Of a stretch of 64,000 bases of DNA, positions 23,620 to 34,580 are shown one piece after another. The DNA comes from Scleroderma bovista (Eukaryota; Basidiomycota; Agaricomycetes; Boletales; Sclerodermataceae). Position 1 is the first letter of the stretch. Each line of letters starts with the position of its first letter. Made by a program: the position numbers and the translations under genes. The notes under the pieces are model-generated. The model was not told the origin of the DNA. It did not search any database and saw nothing but the letters and a program-made list of their open reading frames with translations. The stretch lies in the NCBI GenBank assembly GCA_037178675.1, contig JAYMGJ010000270.1, positions 1 through 64,000 on the forward strand, read 5' to 3'.

Positions 23620-24746
23620 ATGACTTCCAACACTCTCATTCCAGTATGACTTGATGGTCAATTCCAAATCGAAGAGCTCCTTGGCACTGGCTCTTTTGGT
23701 ATGATTTTATAATTTATTTTATCCCTGCCAGCTGACTCGTCAAACCTTATGCAGCTAATGTGTACCGAACTGTGAATATTATTACAAACCAGCAATAGGC
23801 AGTCAAACTTGAGCTCGCTGTGAAAGGTGGATCTTCTGTGGAGAAGGAATACTACGTCTTGAAGGAACTCGTCGACATTGCTGGACTTCCTCGTGCACGT
23901 TGGTTTGGCCGAGAGTCCAATTACGACGCCTTGGTTATTGATCTTCTTGGCCCCTCATTGCACCAGCTGTTTCAGCAGCACAAGAAATTCTGTGTCTCTA
24001 CTGTAGCATACCTTGCTACTCAACTGGTATGTTTCTATTGATCTGTGTCTGACTTTTATACTTAGATGTTTTAGATTTCTCGTCTTGAACAGATCCATTC
24101 CCATGGTTATGTTCATGGCGATATAAAGCTGCAGAATATCTTGATGGGTCTCGGTGATCAGTGCCTCACTACTTTTATTGTGGATTTCGGGCTTGCAAAG
24201 CAATACCGCCACTCAACTACCGGAAACCACATCCCATTTTGTTGGATTCAACATATCAGAGGTACCCCTGCTTTCAGCTCAATTCATTCAGATCTAGGAG
24301 CAGAGCTAGGGTGTCACAATGACCTCGAATTGCTAGCATACATGCTGATTTACTTGGTCCTCGGCTCGCTTCCCTGGCTGAGTAAGGATGGGCGTCAACA
24401 GGCGTCATCGATTCTCAAGATGAAGCAGAAGACCGCTGTAGAAATACTATGCCATCATGCTCCCTGTGAGCTTGCAACATTCCTTACCTACACTCGTATG
24501 CTTTTGTTTTCGGAGAACCCAAACTACAGCTATATCCGATCCTTGTTCAGCACGCTTGGGCATGAAACTTCGGACCCAGAACATGATTGCCTTCTTGACC
24601 TGTTGCCATTAGAGCCCGTTGTTCTGCCTGCACCTTCCCCATTGGAATCGGAGTGCGTACACCAACTCCACCATCCACGTCACAATGCTCACGTACAAGC
24701 TACAGACACAAAGCTGCGAGTCTACCCCATGCCGCAAGGCTTCTAG
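23620..24746 (+). pseudogene. CK1-type (casein kinase 1-like) protein kinase, hAT cargo
   Basis: Three exons join in phase: 23620-23698, 23755-24026 and 24075-24746. Landmarks are the Gly-rich loop GTGSFG (split by intron 1), the ATP-binding Lys in AVKLE, the catalytic loop YVHGDIKLQNIL (HGD in place of HRD, Asp retained), DFG in IVDFGLAKQYRH, and the CK1 signature RGTPAFSSIHSDLGAE followed by NDLELLAYMLIYLVLGSLPW. CK1 kinases phosphorylate Ser/Thr of primed substrates. Two nonsense codons interrupt the frame: TGA at 23647-23649 and TAG at 23796-23798 (C-to-T change of CGA and CAG would explain them). A C-terminal tail in a second frame (to about 24825) hints at a late frameshift. Confidence 0.87.
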
Positions 24747-24749
24747 GGC

Positions 24750-25521
24750 AGCTCAGCAGCGTCAATCTGGATCCACCAAGATCACACCGAAATTATCTAA
24801 ACACAGGTATGCTACAACAATTTGAAAACTCTCGAAGTCTGACCATCCTTTTGTACTCTCACTCCAGTTCACAACTTCACATCTAGCATCCTGTCAAAAT
24901 GCACACCCAGCTTGATTGATGGTGTATGACTGGACATTTAACATGCATGGTATTAGGAGAGTTGGCAAGTATTGACACATTATCTGTTATATGTTGTACA
25001 TAGTAAATACTTGACTGTGAGGGCCTCGTATGACTAGATAGCGGTTGACCCCATTTCTGGCTTCTAGCACCCTCTTTCCTAGGGGGGTTGACTTGTCTAC
25101 ACGGATGCCATCAATGTCGAGGGTGGTGATGACCATGCATGAGAAAACGGGTAATTTGGCCATGACAGAAGGTTTCCATTCACGCAGATGGTCTTGCACG
25201 GACGCAAATGGGAAGCTGGCAAGAGTCATTGTGGGAATTTTGAACTGTAAATGGCAGCAGCAGACGGATCAGTTGCAAGGATCATACGGGTGGATAAGAC
25301 AAGAAACAGTGGTGTTGATGAACCTAAAAGTTATGTTTAGCACACTGGCATGTATTGTAGATACTGTAGAGTCAGCTTGCAGCCCATGACTCGGAGTCGA
25401 CTGCCATGACTAACTGTGCCTAAGTGAGTTGCCAAAAGCGGTTATATGAACTGGGGCTAGGCAAGCTGTCAATGAAGTCGTGCGCATGGGAGTTGACTCA
25501 CAACTAGCCAAGCCGTGGCAA
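24750..25521. other. hAT right subterminal region
   Basis: No clear gene. A minus ORF at 24987-25229 (ITTLDIDGIRVDKSTPLGKR) is unrecognised. From about 25370 to the element end the DNA has repeated GACTC/GAGTC motifs, as in the left subterminal region, which are probable transposase binding sites (inference). Confidence 0.4.
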
Positions 25522-25526
25522 CACTA

Positions 25527-25534
25527 CTGTGAAC
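25527..25534. repeat. hAT target-site duplication, right
   Basis: An exact repeat of 17460-17467 (ctgtgaac). Confidence 0.93.
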
Positions 25535-25880
25535 GGTGTCCCTTCCTCAGGCTTTTCTCGTATACTTGCGAGATTACCGCTCCACTACTCCCTGGTGTGG
25601 CCGTCTATCGTCGCCGTCAAGATACCCGTGCGTTTTTCATGGACAGCGTCGTTCCCATGGGCTCTTCTCCTTGACAATGCTCGCTGGATTACCACCCCGC
25701 TACTCCCTGGTGTTGAACACTAGCAAGTATCTCGTGTCCATGGCCATTCATCGTCGCCGTTGAGATCGTTTACTGTGGACGGTGTCCCTTCCTCGGGCTT
25801 TTCTCGTCTTGACCATACTCGCTGGATTACCACCCCGCTACTCCCCAGTGTTTAGCACCAAGGAGTGCCTCTTGATTCGC
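25535..25880 (+). repeat. ~245-bp tandem repeat, right part
   Basis: This continues the array broken by the hAT element: ggtgtcccttcctc directly after the duplication, then unit starts near 25684 and 25826 (ggattaccaccccgctactc). Hairpin motifs are at about 25711 and 25850. Confidence 0.85.
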
Positions 25881-25959
25881 GCCAAGGGAAAAACACCATC
25901 ACAATGTGGCGATGTTTGATCTGGACTCATCGCCCACGTACCTTGGTGAGTTTGTCCTG

Positions 25960-28605
25960 TCATTTGGCCTGCAATTCAATTTTCAACTTACCTCCATCCT
26001 ATCGATGGTCAATCTTATGTACCATAGGTAGTATCATCAGGTTTTCTTCACAGGAACATTTGTTGCCGCATTCAAATAGTACAAGGATGACTATAACCAT
26101 AGATGCTATACCACTTGAATTTCTCAGTGGGTATTTGAGCATGGAATTTTGGTGGTTGCCTTTCCAACCATCCCTCTTCATAAAATGCCCATGGCAAACC
26201 AGCGACTACCTTATGGGAGCTTTGTGGATTCCCTATTCCCCATCTCCATTTTACCGGCTTCGATCCCCTTGGAGCGAAGATGTCAGTGTCCACCAGTTGC
26301 TGATTATCAATAATTCACAACTCTGTCTCAAGATCCCTCCTCCAAGGCATCACCTTTGTGTGGTATATGATCTCAATTTTGTCCTCCATTCCACTTTCGT
26401 CAGAACTCATCCCATCTGCGCCAAGCCGCTCCAAGACATCCGCCAACCACCTCCAAATGTTTGCGTCATCTTCTTCTGCATCCTTCTTCATCTCTGCCAC
26501 CCCCTGGGCAATGATTAGGCGTCGTTCGTATTTCTTCGGGTGTGATCAGTTGCCCCTCATTTGGCAAAGAACCAAGTCTCACCCTGACCCTCCGCTCTCG
26601 CACTCTGGTCCTTTTCAGCCTTCTATTGGTGTACTTGATCCTACATTCCTCTATCTCATCAGTGTGTTCGATCTGTCCCGTATCCATTATGTGCAGTTGT
26701 GCTTGAGCCCATTCTCGCTTGATGCAACAGAACTTTTCATCGATCGCTACTTCCCAATACATCCGAGTTTTCTTGGGGAACGGGGGTGGTTTTATCTTCT
26801 TGAGCTCTGTGATAAGTCGATCCGTCAGAATGTCTGTGATTGCTTCATTTTAGGGTGAAGTTGGGGCGCTGCTCATGTCCCATTGTGGGTAGTTGTGGTT
26901 GGGTCCATCACCACCCAATGAAAATTCTTCCAGTTGCTTCGCTGTAGCTGGAGCAAAACTTCCGAAGTCTTCATCTCACTCGACGTTAAATACCTGTTTG
27001 AATAAATTCCGCACATAGGCCTACAACCACTCATGAGTTTTTATTTTTTCTTTTGTGGTGATTGTTTGTATCATACTAGATGCTCTGAGCGGTGACCATG
27101 ATCCTTCTCATTTTCCAGGTCATTATCTTTTTTTCGTTGTTTCACCCTTCAAGGTGTCGGGTTCGAGGATGAAGCCCCTTTCTTGATACCGTGTTGATAC
27201 CACATTCGTCCAGCAATTGATTCAGCATGGATTCCATGCGTTTCCACATCTTGTCTTCCCTGCCACTATTCAGTTCAGATTTTGGTTCTTGTCTTTCGTT
27301 GTTGCTTGATCTGTCGTTGTCATCTTCATCTTCATCATCCTGTCAAGGCATTTAGGTATGCTCGTACAAGACTCTCCAGGCGATTACCATGAGTTCTCCT
27401 ATGATTCTGATTCTCTTTGAGACCCGAAATTTCCCCTTCTTCACTTGGGCGCGCATGCGTGAACCCCTCTGACTGGAATGTGGTTTTCGTGGTACTCAGG
27501 ATTCTTTCCTGCTAAAGTCTTGGGATGGAGTGTGTGACCAGCTATGTGGTGCTTTAGATTCATCCCAGTCGAAGTCTCGGTATGAGGTGTGCAATTGGCT
27601 ATGTGATGGCAGTGGTTTGGGGGTAGTATCACTGTTGGGCGTTGCAGGTGGGCTCCCTGACTCTTCTTGGGGACGTGACAGTGCTGGCCTGGGGTTAATA
27701 TTAATGTTGGACGTTGCAGGCGTGGATGCATGTCGAGCCGGCAGTGACTGCATCTTTTTCTGGGGTAATGGCTCAGCTTTGGGGAAACCCTATGCTCGTT
27801 CCTCACCTGTAGCTCGTGCAGATTGTGTTCATGCTGTTTTGCCATTGTGGCTAGTTCATTTTCCTTTTGCACCTACTTGAATCTTGTTGAATTGCCTCCC
27901 TGAGTTGGGTACTGTACTCACCCGCATCCACTCTTTCTCTTGTTCCAGAATTTCTGCATATTTCTGATGCTGAGCCTCAAGTTGCGATTTCATATCTGTG
28001 ATCTCTTCCATTTGTTTCTACAAGACATAAGTCAAAATCACCGCTGCAGCCTTACAACTCATGTTTAATAGATCGGACCTCTGATTCCCCATGAACCATC
28101 CAACATTCTGTTGGAAGTCCTCCATACGTTGATGCTGTTGGACTTGAGCGTCCTGCAGACTCCTGATCAATGCCTAAATTTCTCCAGCATGAATTGAAGC
28201 TCTTTCACATTTCGCAAGACATACCGCAAGTTCTTCATTTTGGCGAGAGACTTGGGTGAGTGATGCTTTGGATTGTTGGAGTTCTTCTCATAGACTTTGG
28301 GAATAATCAACTTCTTGTAATCTTACTTTTGATTGTACCCACTCTTCAGCAGGATTTTTACCAGCTCTTGGATTGTCGTTGTCAGGGTTGTCGGGGCTGG
28401 CATCTCGGGGATGGTACCACGGGTGCTGAGCATCAGCTCCCATTTGGTCGGAAGAGGTCAGGGGGGTGGTGTTGGTGGCCGACCTGGGATGATGCGGGAG
28501 GGTGTCGATATCCATGGTGTCCAGCCAAGGGTTCACAGTGGGGTTGCCAAAGTCGGTTCTTGGGTGATCCTCCCCAGAGTTCAACTCTAGGGAGACTTTG
28601 AACAT
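25960..28605 (-). pseudogene. Conserved-looking Agaricomycete hypothetical gene, decayed
   Basis: Minus-strand exon-like segments run from 28605 down. The N-terminus (28605-28288) has MDIDTLP and acidic Asp/Pro text. Segments with coiled-coil character follow (about 28260-27900) and then a Pro/Ser-rich part (27872-27441). Next come DKMWKRMESMLNQLLDECGI (about 27230), RRLKRTRVRERRVRVRLG (about 26620), GADGMSSDESGMEDKIE (about 26415) and FAPRGSKPVKWRWGIGNPQS with LPWAFYEEGWL (about 26270-26170). Frames switch and stops intervene, partly at introns. I recall this segment order from repetitive hypothetical proteins of mushroom genomes, but know no function. Confidence 0.5.
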
Positions 28606-28734
28606 AGTTGAAATGCCTCTTGAACTCTGGAGTGCAATAAATAAACCTCGAGCCCTAATTGTGATCGCATGATCATAATATGCACTCCAGCTCTAATTGT
28701 GGTGATCGTGTGGTGATAATTGTTATTGTTGTGA

Positions 28735-29461
28735 TTGCTACCTGATTTTTGTTATACCCCAGAAATCATTGCCATGGTACTGAATTTGGTTCCACTTTCA
28801 ATTGTGAGTGATCCCTTGATAAATCATAGTCATTCTTCAATGATCGCCATTGCACTGGTGCAACTGTGCAACTCTATGAATCTACTATCACTCGACACTA
28901 TGGGCAACACATGCACTTATTTACCACCCAATTTGACAGCCAATGCAAAGGTGAGGACATCCCTAATAGCACCTGGAGAAAGCACTCCGTGCTTGTCTCT
29001 ACTCAGTCAGCCAACTGTTGCCGCGCCCTGTTTCTGTCACTACTCGGTACATTGCTTCGGATCGCCGGTGTGAGGAAAAGTGCTACCCATTTGTGGAGAG
29101 TGTGATGGATGGCACCACTACGCAGCCATACATACACGACTGCCTAATTCACATGAGGGATCATCGTGCTGGACACGCTTTCCATGTATTCTTCAAGAGG
29201 CACCGTTTTCTTCCATGTAACTCTTGCCTCAATGTCCATGGTGATATACTTGTCATGCGGGCCGGTAAGTGCAATATCAGCGCTGTTGTCAACATGCGCA
29301 ACCATGACACCGTTGTTGCCGACTTCGTGGCAGAAAGGTATTTTTCCCTCTGTTTATCGATATTGCTATTGATACATCGCTGTAGATTTGCTGCTATGCT
29401 TCAGTGCAAGGCTCGTGGGAGGCTACCACACGAAATGATAATATATAAAAGGTGTACATAG
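28735..29461 (+). CDS. Hypothetical protein, probable partial gene
   Basis: Plus-strand ORFs at 28735-29073 and 29018-29461 overlap and likely represent exons of one gene. The second carries YIHDCLIHMRDHRAGHAFHV and RAGKCNISAVVNMRN, which look like genuine protein sequence. No known domain was recognised. The 5' and 3' limits are uncertain. Confidence 0.4.
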
Positions 29462-29829
29462 ATACCCATAGATACTGAGAAATACTTACCGCACTATCGG
29501 ACTGTTTTGTGGTTGCATACTGCTTTCATCTCATCATCAGTCCATTCAGGCAGTGGTTTTCCTACCAACCATATAATTATGGAGCTTGAAACCATAGTAT
29601 TCGTGGAAGACAAAAAAGTGCATATTTCCAGTCGCAGTGACCTTGTAAACGAGGTGATTCTGATCAGGGGGAACTATGATAGAACTACATTCAATTTGTT
29701 GCATTTTTTGTCTTATCTTTCACCTTTCCAGCTTCCTTTTGCTGAGCCAACCATATCCTCCCTGAAGTATATTTCAGGCGCATCTGGATAAGGTCATGGA
29801 CTGGCCAGCAGCCATGGTAATCATTGAGA
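29462..29829. other. No recognised gene
   Basis: A plus ORF at 29507-29791 (IMELETIVFVEDKKVHISS) may be a later exon of the preceding gene. It is otherwise unassigned. Confidence 0.3.
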
Positions 29830-30583
29830 TCAGGAAACACCATGGAAGCCTGTGAACTTCAGAATCGAGAAAAATGTTGATAAAGGCTGACTTACTTCCT
29901 GTATCACCGACAATATAGCCAACTCTTTTTGATACAATTTACACTGTGTGACGTCAAGGTGATTTTTCACAGAGCGATGAACAAATTTCTGCAGAGTGCT
30001 TATCAGTCGGAGGTTATTCATTGGTTAGTTGATCATACCTTAAGCTTTGAAAACGTGACAGCATTCCAAGCTAGTTGGACCTTTAAATTATATCCTCCCC
30101 AGCCTGGTCTCCCAGCCTCCCCTTCTGGCTTTGGAATTTTGATGGCATCGGATTCAATAGAGCTTAAAGAAGACTCAGTTGAGGAGCCATCTGACATGTC
30201 ACCACCGTCGTCGCCATCAGCAGCTGGTGATGAGCACTCAGGGACTGGTTGAGGAGTTGTGGCCATGACCTGGTGCACATTAGCTGTTCTGAAAACTGCT
30301 GGACTATGGGCGGGCTGAGGGATCAATTTTGTTGTGGTGGTAGCGCCATGGGAATAAAAACCAGCTCTTCTCGTGAAGAGAGTGTGATGTGTGGAGTAGA
30401 TACCAAGTTGATGTGGGAGGATAGGACAGGAATAGCGGGTGGAGGTAAACTTGGATCAGCGAACACAGGAACTGAGGTCACTGAGGTCACTGAGGTTGGC
30501 GACATTTCAAGAGAGGGTAAACAGTGAGATAAAGAAGACGGTGGCAGAGGAGTGAGGGGAGGGCGACCAGCATGAAGAAACAA
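29830..30583 (-). CDS. Hypothetical protein with GRPGWGGYNL motif
   Basis: Three minus-strand segments form a plausible gene. The first, at 30583-30323, has a Pro/Ser/Thr-rich N-terminus. The second, at 30326-30033, has SDGSSTESSLSSIESD and KIPKPEGEAGRPGWGGYNL. The third, at 30021-29830, has RSVKNHLDVTQC. The last two are separated by an intron-sized gap. I recall this motif order (KIPKP.GE.GRPG.GGY) from uncharacterised proteins in mushroom genomes near transposons. No function is known to me. Confidence 0.5.
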
Positions 30584-30878
30584 GAATCAGATGAAGGCTT
30601 TCGTAAATGCAGATAGGCATGCCATAATTATTAAAAAAAAACCAGGGAACACCTTATTGTGTAAAACGGAGCCAGGACCTGCACGCGATCAGAAAAGGAA
30701 CAATTATCTTATTCTTTGGTCGCCCAGTGCTTGGCGATGAAACTGCTTGGTGACAAAACTGAATTACATTGACAACAAATAGCCTATTCTTCAAGATTGC
30801 AAGATTACAATTATTGTTGTAACAAGCGAGAGAGGTTTAAATAATGAGCATACCAACAAGGGATACAAACACTCAACT
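30584..30878. other. Non-coding
   Basis: Intergenic between the minus-strand hypothetical gene and the WD40 relic. It contains an A9 run near 30634. No feature was recognised. Confidence 0.35.
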
Positions 30879-32920
30879 ATGGCTTCTATGACTTCTAGCT
30901 GGTCTAGCTCATATCTGGCTCCATCCAATCAACATTACCAACTGACTGGTAGACTGCTTGGGGAAGAAGGTGACACAGTCAATTGCCTGGCAATCAACGA
31001 ATGAGGGAACTTGCTCGCAAGTGGTAGTAAGTAAGCAAATGGAATCAGAGTGCAGGGGGCTCATGAACCATCAGGCGACTATGGCCTTAAGATATGGGAT
31101 TTGAAAAATCTTGTCGAGATACCATCGTCAGTTCGCCAGCATGCATTCCATGATCCTGTCAGCGCAGCGATGTGGGTGACCCGAAAGGATGACACCAGCC
31201 AAATGCTATGCTTCGGAACTGGGCTGGGTTATTTAATTTTTTGGTGCCAGGGTGCTAAATCTAATGCAGTAAGAATTACCATTGCAAGACAAGAAACTAT
31301 ATGACACCATTGCAGATACAATTCGAAGAACTGGTGGTAAAAAGAGTGGGCACTGGGTGTGAAATCACTTGTATGGTGTGTGATATGGCTGCTGGGACGG
31401 GTGTCCAGATTGCAACTGGTACTCGTGAACGTCAAGTAATGGGTTGGACGTTCCATAATAACATCCTGGTCCCGAACTTCAGTATCCAACTCTCCACAAC
31501 AGTGCCGAAAGGCATTGCTTTCATGTACGGACAAAAGGACATCTATGTGTGGGGAATGTATGATGGCAAAATTGTTGTAAATTAATCAGCACGCGTTACT
31601 AGGTACTGAGGTGTGTGACCACGTGACACTTACATAAGCCCTCAGAGCGCACATACACAGTGGTATTTCCTATTAGTCCCTCAGTAGATGTTCAATCTAC
31701 TGAGGGTAAGTAGTCCTACACACTCATTTCTACACATACTCACTTGTAGTAGTTACTACAGGGACTACTCTAATACAGTAGCTTGAACATCTACTGAGGT
31801 CACTACAGGGTGACCAACATCCTACCACAGCTTCTGTCCTTTAGGTCCACTGTAGCAACCCCCCAACACACTTTTTCCAAGACAAATGTGAGTGACTGAT
31901 CACTGACGTCTTTGTTCCTGATGGATACTAACACGAGGAACTTAAGGCATATGGTTTGAGGTGACGGGACGATCATCAAGACGACGAGTTTGTCAACAGC
32001 AATGTAAGATGCAATCACTTAACCTCGCTACAGAAGGCTAATAACAAGGTTGTAGTGGCGGAGTAGAAGCAATCCGTTTTTTTGATTGACAACGTCACAG
32101 ATGGGCTTAGCTTGCACAGTGTTGAAACAGGTCACTTGATCTGATCTTTCCCTACCAAACCGAGCATTCCCAAATCAAAAGATGTTGCATTTGGAGAAAA
32201 GGGAACTATTGTGGTTGGAGGTGGAGACTGGATCAGTATACGTATTTGATTGCAAGCAGGGCACTCAGTTGCAGAAACTGCAACATGCCCGCGAAGGGAT
32301 GGTGCAATCTATAGCAGTATGTCCATGGCAACTACAGCAAATATATATAAGGGAATTCTCAGCCCCACCTAGGTGCATGACGGGGAGACACATACCACGA
32401 TCATCGCTGCCACGTCAAGCAACATTGCAAACCTGGAAATCTCTATCTGGAGGTACAAACATCGTAGGCAGGGGAGTGAGGACCCTCCACAGAAGAAGAG
32501 CCTTGAAGTAGTGTTCTGGGCCATTGACATGGCGTTCATGGTGTCCCTGAGAATGCTGCTCGTTTTGGTTCTAGGGCTCCTGTTGATGGTCGCAATCGTG
32601 AGTATGCAGGTGACAAGTCCACGAGTTGATACACACACATTTTCAGGATCACGGCTCGCTTCTAAATAGATGGCAGAGCATAACAAGGACTGTGACAACC
32701 GATGTCATCGCAGCGATCTTCAAGCCAAGTCCAGCACCAAATAGTGGGGAATGGATGGAAGAGAGCGAAAGATTGTACCGCAACCTGCGAACAGAGTGGA
32801 GGGCGTCGAGGGGAAACATCGTCACAGTGGCAGCATCGACTTCTGCTCAGAAACGAAGGGACAAGAGTCTTGCGACGGAGAAAATGGGAGTAGCTGGAGA
32901 GCTGACAGTCATACAGTAGG
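30879..32920 (+). pseudogene. WD40-repeat protein relic
   Basis: The start is ATG 30879. Beta-propeller text follows: DTVNCLAIN, a TGA at 31002-31004, GNLLASG, an intron of about 33 nt (donor at about 31023-31024), then SGDYGLKIWDLKN (a WD-like blade end) and LCFGTGLGYLIFW. After a second intron comes CEITCMVCDMAAGTGVQIA with RQVMGWTF and KDIYVWGMYDGKIV. A MITE-like insertion lies at 31679-31799. Further blade text (ETGSVYVFDCKQGTQLQKL) is at 32182-32300. Near 32530-32600 a hydrophobic helix (VSLRMLLVLVLGLLLMVAIV) could be a membrane anchor. The nonsense codon and the insertion argue that the gene is dead. Confidence 0.6.
31679..31799. mobile_element. MITE-like inverted-repeat element
   Basis: A perfect 17-bp inverted repeat bounds a segment of about 121 bp: cctcagtagatgttcaa at 31679-31695 and its reverse complement at 31783-31799. 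The inside is made of CTACTGA/AGTAGT-type sub-repeats with no coding potential. It lies within the WD40 relic. The ends may extend a few bases further (TAGT on both sides). No clean target duplication was seen. Confidence 0.55.
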
Positions 32921-32969
32921 CAGTAAGACTACGTACCACATGAAAGCAATATAAGGTGATATTAGTGCT

Positions 32970-33650
32970 TGTCACAACTGCGTGATGCCTCGTGACTCCG
33001 CAAGGCCTCTAGTCTGTTGTAAACTCAAGTCCGATCGTAATCGCACACCTCCGACGCTATGTATCCATCTCCGCTCCGACTATTGACGCTCCGTCTCCTT
33101 TTGGTATATAGTTCCGCGCCTATGCCTCCGGTTATCATATGCTTCCATTCCGTCTCTGTTCCTGTTTCCTTTGTTCCCGTTTTAGATTAGATATGATTAC
33201 TCATAGCTGTGATCCGTTAACCTTTTGATCTGTTGCGCTTATCACTGATCTCTGTTCCGTGTATGTTACTCATCCGTTTATCATCCGCAGACTCTTACCT
33301 ACGTCTCTGCTATGTTTCTCTCCGCTTCTCGGTTACTATACATTCCCGATGTAAAGTATAAGTACTCCGCATGCTGAGGGGATTGTCCCTCAGTTCGAAT
33401 ATCAGCTTGAATACCTCCTGTGAACTCTCCTCTGTTCTCCTCTGCCTTCTGGCAACTCCGACCTTCGTCAGACCTCCGTCTCTCTGTCCCTTAGTCCTCC
33501 GAAATACGAGGACGCAGGTATCGCAAGGGCGCAGCACATATGCTGAAGCCAAGTCCTCAAACCCTTCCGCATCTCCTCCGCCTGTCGTCGACAACCCTTC
33601 GTACTTAACTCCGCTTGCGTTGGAGTTCGTCGGAGGAAACGGTTCTAACA
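32970..33650. mobile_element. Solo LTR, 681 bp
   Basis: The segment begins TGTCACAACT and ends GTTCTAACA (TG...CA). It is flanked by an exact 5-bp duplication, gtgct, at 32965-32969 and 33651-33655. It is pyrimidine-rich, has a TATATAG box near 33105 and no coding potential. These are the marks of an LTR left by recombination between the two LTRs of a retrotransposon. The size fits Ty3/gypsy, but the parent element is not in the window. It landed in the hairpin motif at about 33648. Confidence 0.8.
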
Positions 33651-34580
33651 GTGCTCAACACTGTGAAGGGAGGATTGGGTGCGGTAGCTTCTGCCCAGAA
33701 GGACAAAAACAGGCATCAGAAAGTAGCAGAGAGAGACTCCATAGTGTTGAACACTACGGAGGGAAGATTGGGCATAGTAGTAAGCGCGGTAACTTTTGCT
33801 CAAAAGGATAAAAGCGGACAATGGGGAGAGACAAAGAGCAATGGAGAGCGACTCCGTTGAAGACAATGAAGGGAAGAACAGGTGTCGGGGAGAGACAAAG
33901 GATGAATACTCCAGTGTTGAACATTATAGAGGGGAGAGTGGGCGCAGTTTGTGCGGTGTCTTCTGCTCAAAAGATAAAAGCAGATAGCAGAGTGAAGAGT
34001 GGGCGCAGCAGCAGAGAGAGACGAAGAGCGACTACTCCACAGTGTTGAACACCATGGAGAGAATGGTGCAGTAACCTCTGCTCAAGATAAAAGCAGACAG
34101 CAGAGAGTGGGTGTACTCCAGTGACTATGGAGGGAGCAGGCGCAGTTTGTGCAGTGACTTGTGCTCGAAAGAAAGCAGACAGTGGAGCAGAGAGTGGGTG
34201 CAGCAGCAGAGAGAGCCGAAGAGTGACTACTCCATAGTGTTGAACACCATGGAGCAGAGAACTGGCGCAGTAAGAAAGTAGAGAGAAGCGAAAGCACTCC
34301 AGTGTTGAACACGGTAGAGTGGGGAGGCTGGGGAGTAAGAAGTAGTTGGGCGCATAGTTTGAAGTAGCAGAGAGAGCCGAAGAGCGACTACTCACTATGG
34401 AGAAGAGAACGGGCGCAGCGGGAAAGCAGAGAAGCCGGGCGATTACTCCACCGTGTTCAACACAGTGGAGTGGGGAGGCTGGGGAGAGTAAGAAGTAGTT
34501 GGGCGCATAGTTTGAGAAAGCAGAGAGAAACAGAAAATGACAGTGAGCGATACTCCACAGTGTTGGACATGGTGGAGTGG
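33651..34580. repeat. Hairpin minisatellite, GTGTTGAACAC core
   Basis: Eight quasi-palindromes of the type ctccatagtgttgaacacc occur at about 33650, 33740, 33915, 34032, 34232, 34292, 34450 and 34560. They are separated by G/A-rich spacers that share agcagagagagncgaagag and gaagtagttgggcgcatag. On the minus strand the spacers translate to repetitive PTTSYSLP-type peptides that are artefacts. Confidence 0.8.

Larger units (their letters stand above)
17468..25526. mobile_element. hAT DNA transposon with cargo genes, 8,059 bp
   Basis: The element is bounded by imperfect terminal inverted repeats of about 15 bp (TAGTGTTGCCGCGAC on the left, TAGTGTTGCCACGGC on the complement of the right end). 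The exact 8-bp target duplication ctgtgaac lies outside them. Removing the element and one duplication restores a continuous ~245-bp satellite unit that matches its neighbours. Inside are the hAT transposase (minus), a CK1-type kinase (plus) and a Ser/Pro-rich gene (minus). Subterminal DNA is rich in GACTC/GAGTC and contains CTTGGCTAG near both ends. Confidence 0.93.

Noticed and set aside
16980..25880. The matching ~350-480-bp segments on both sides of the hAT element as LTRs of a composite retroelement
   Set aside because: They are parts of one tandem array. The 8-bp duplication and TIRs place the element ends inside the array, and units also repeat within each flank.
25865..26858. Plus-strand ORFs 25865-26518 and 26358-26858 as genes
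   Set aside because: They are antisense to a minus-strand frame with better protein-like text (RRLKRTRVRERR, GMSSDESGMEDK) and have no family resemblance.
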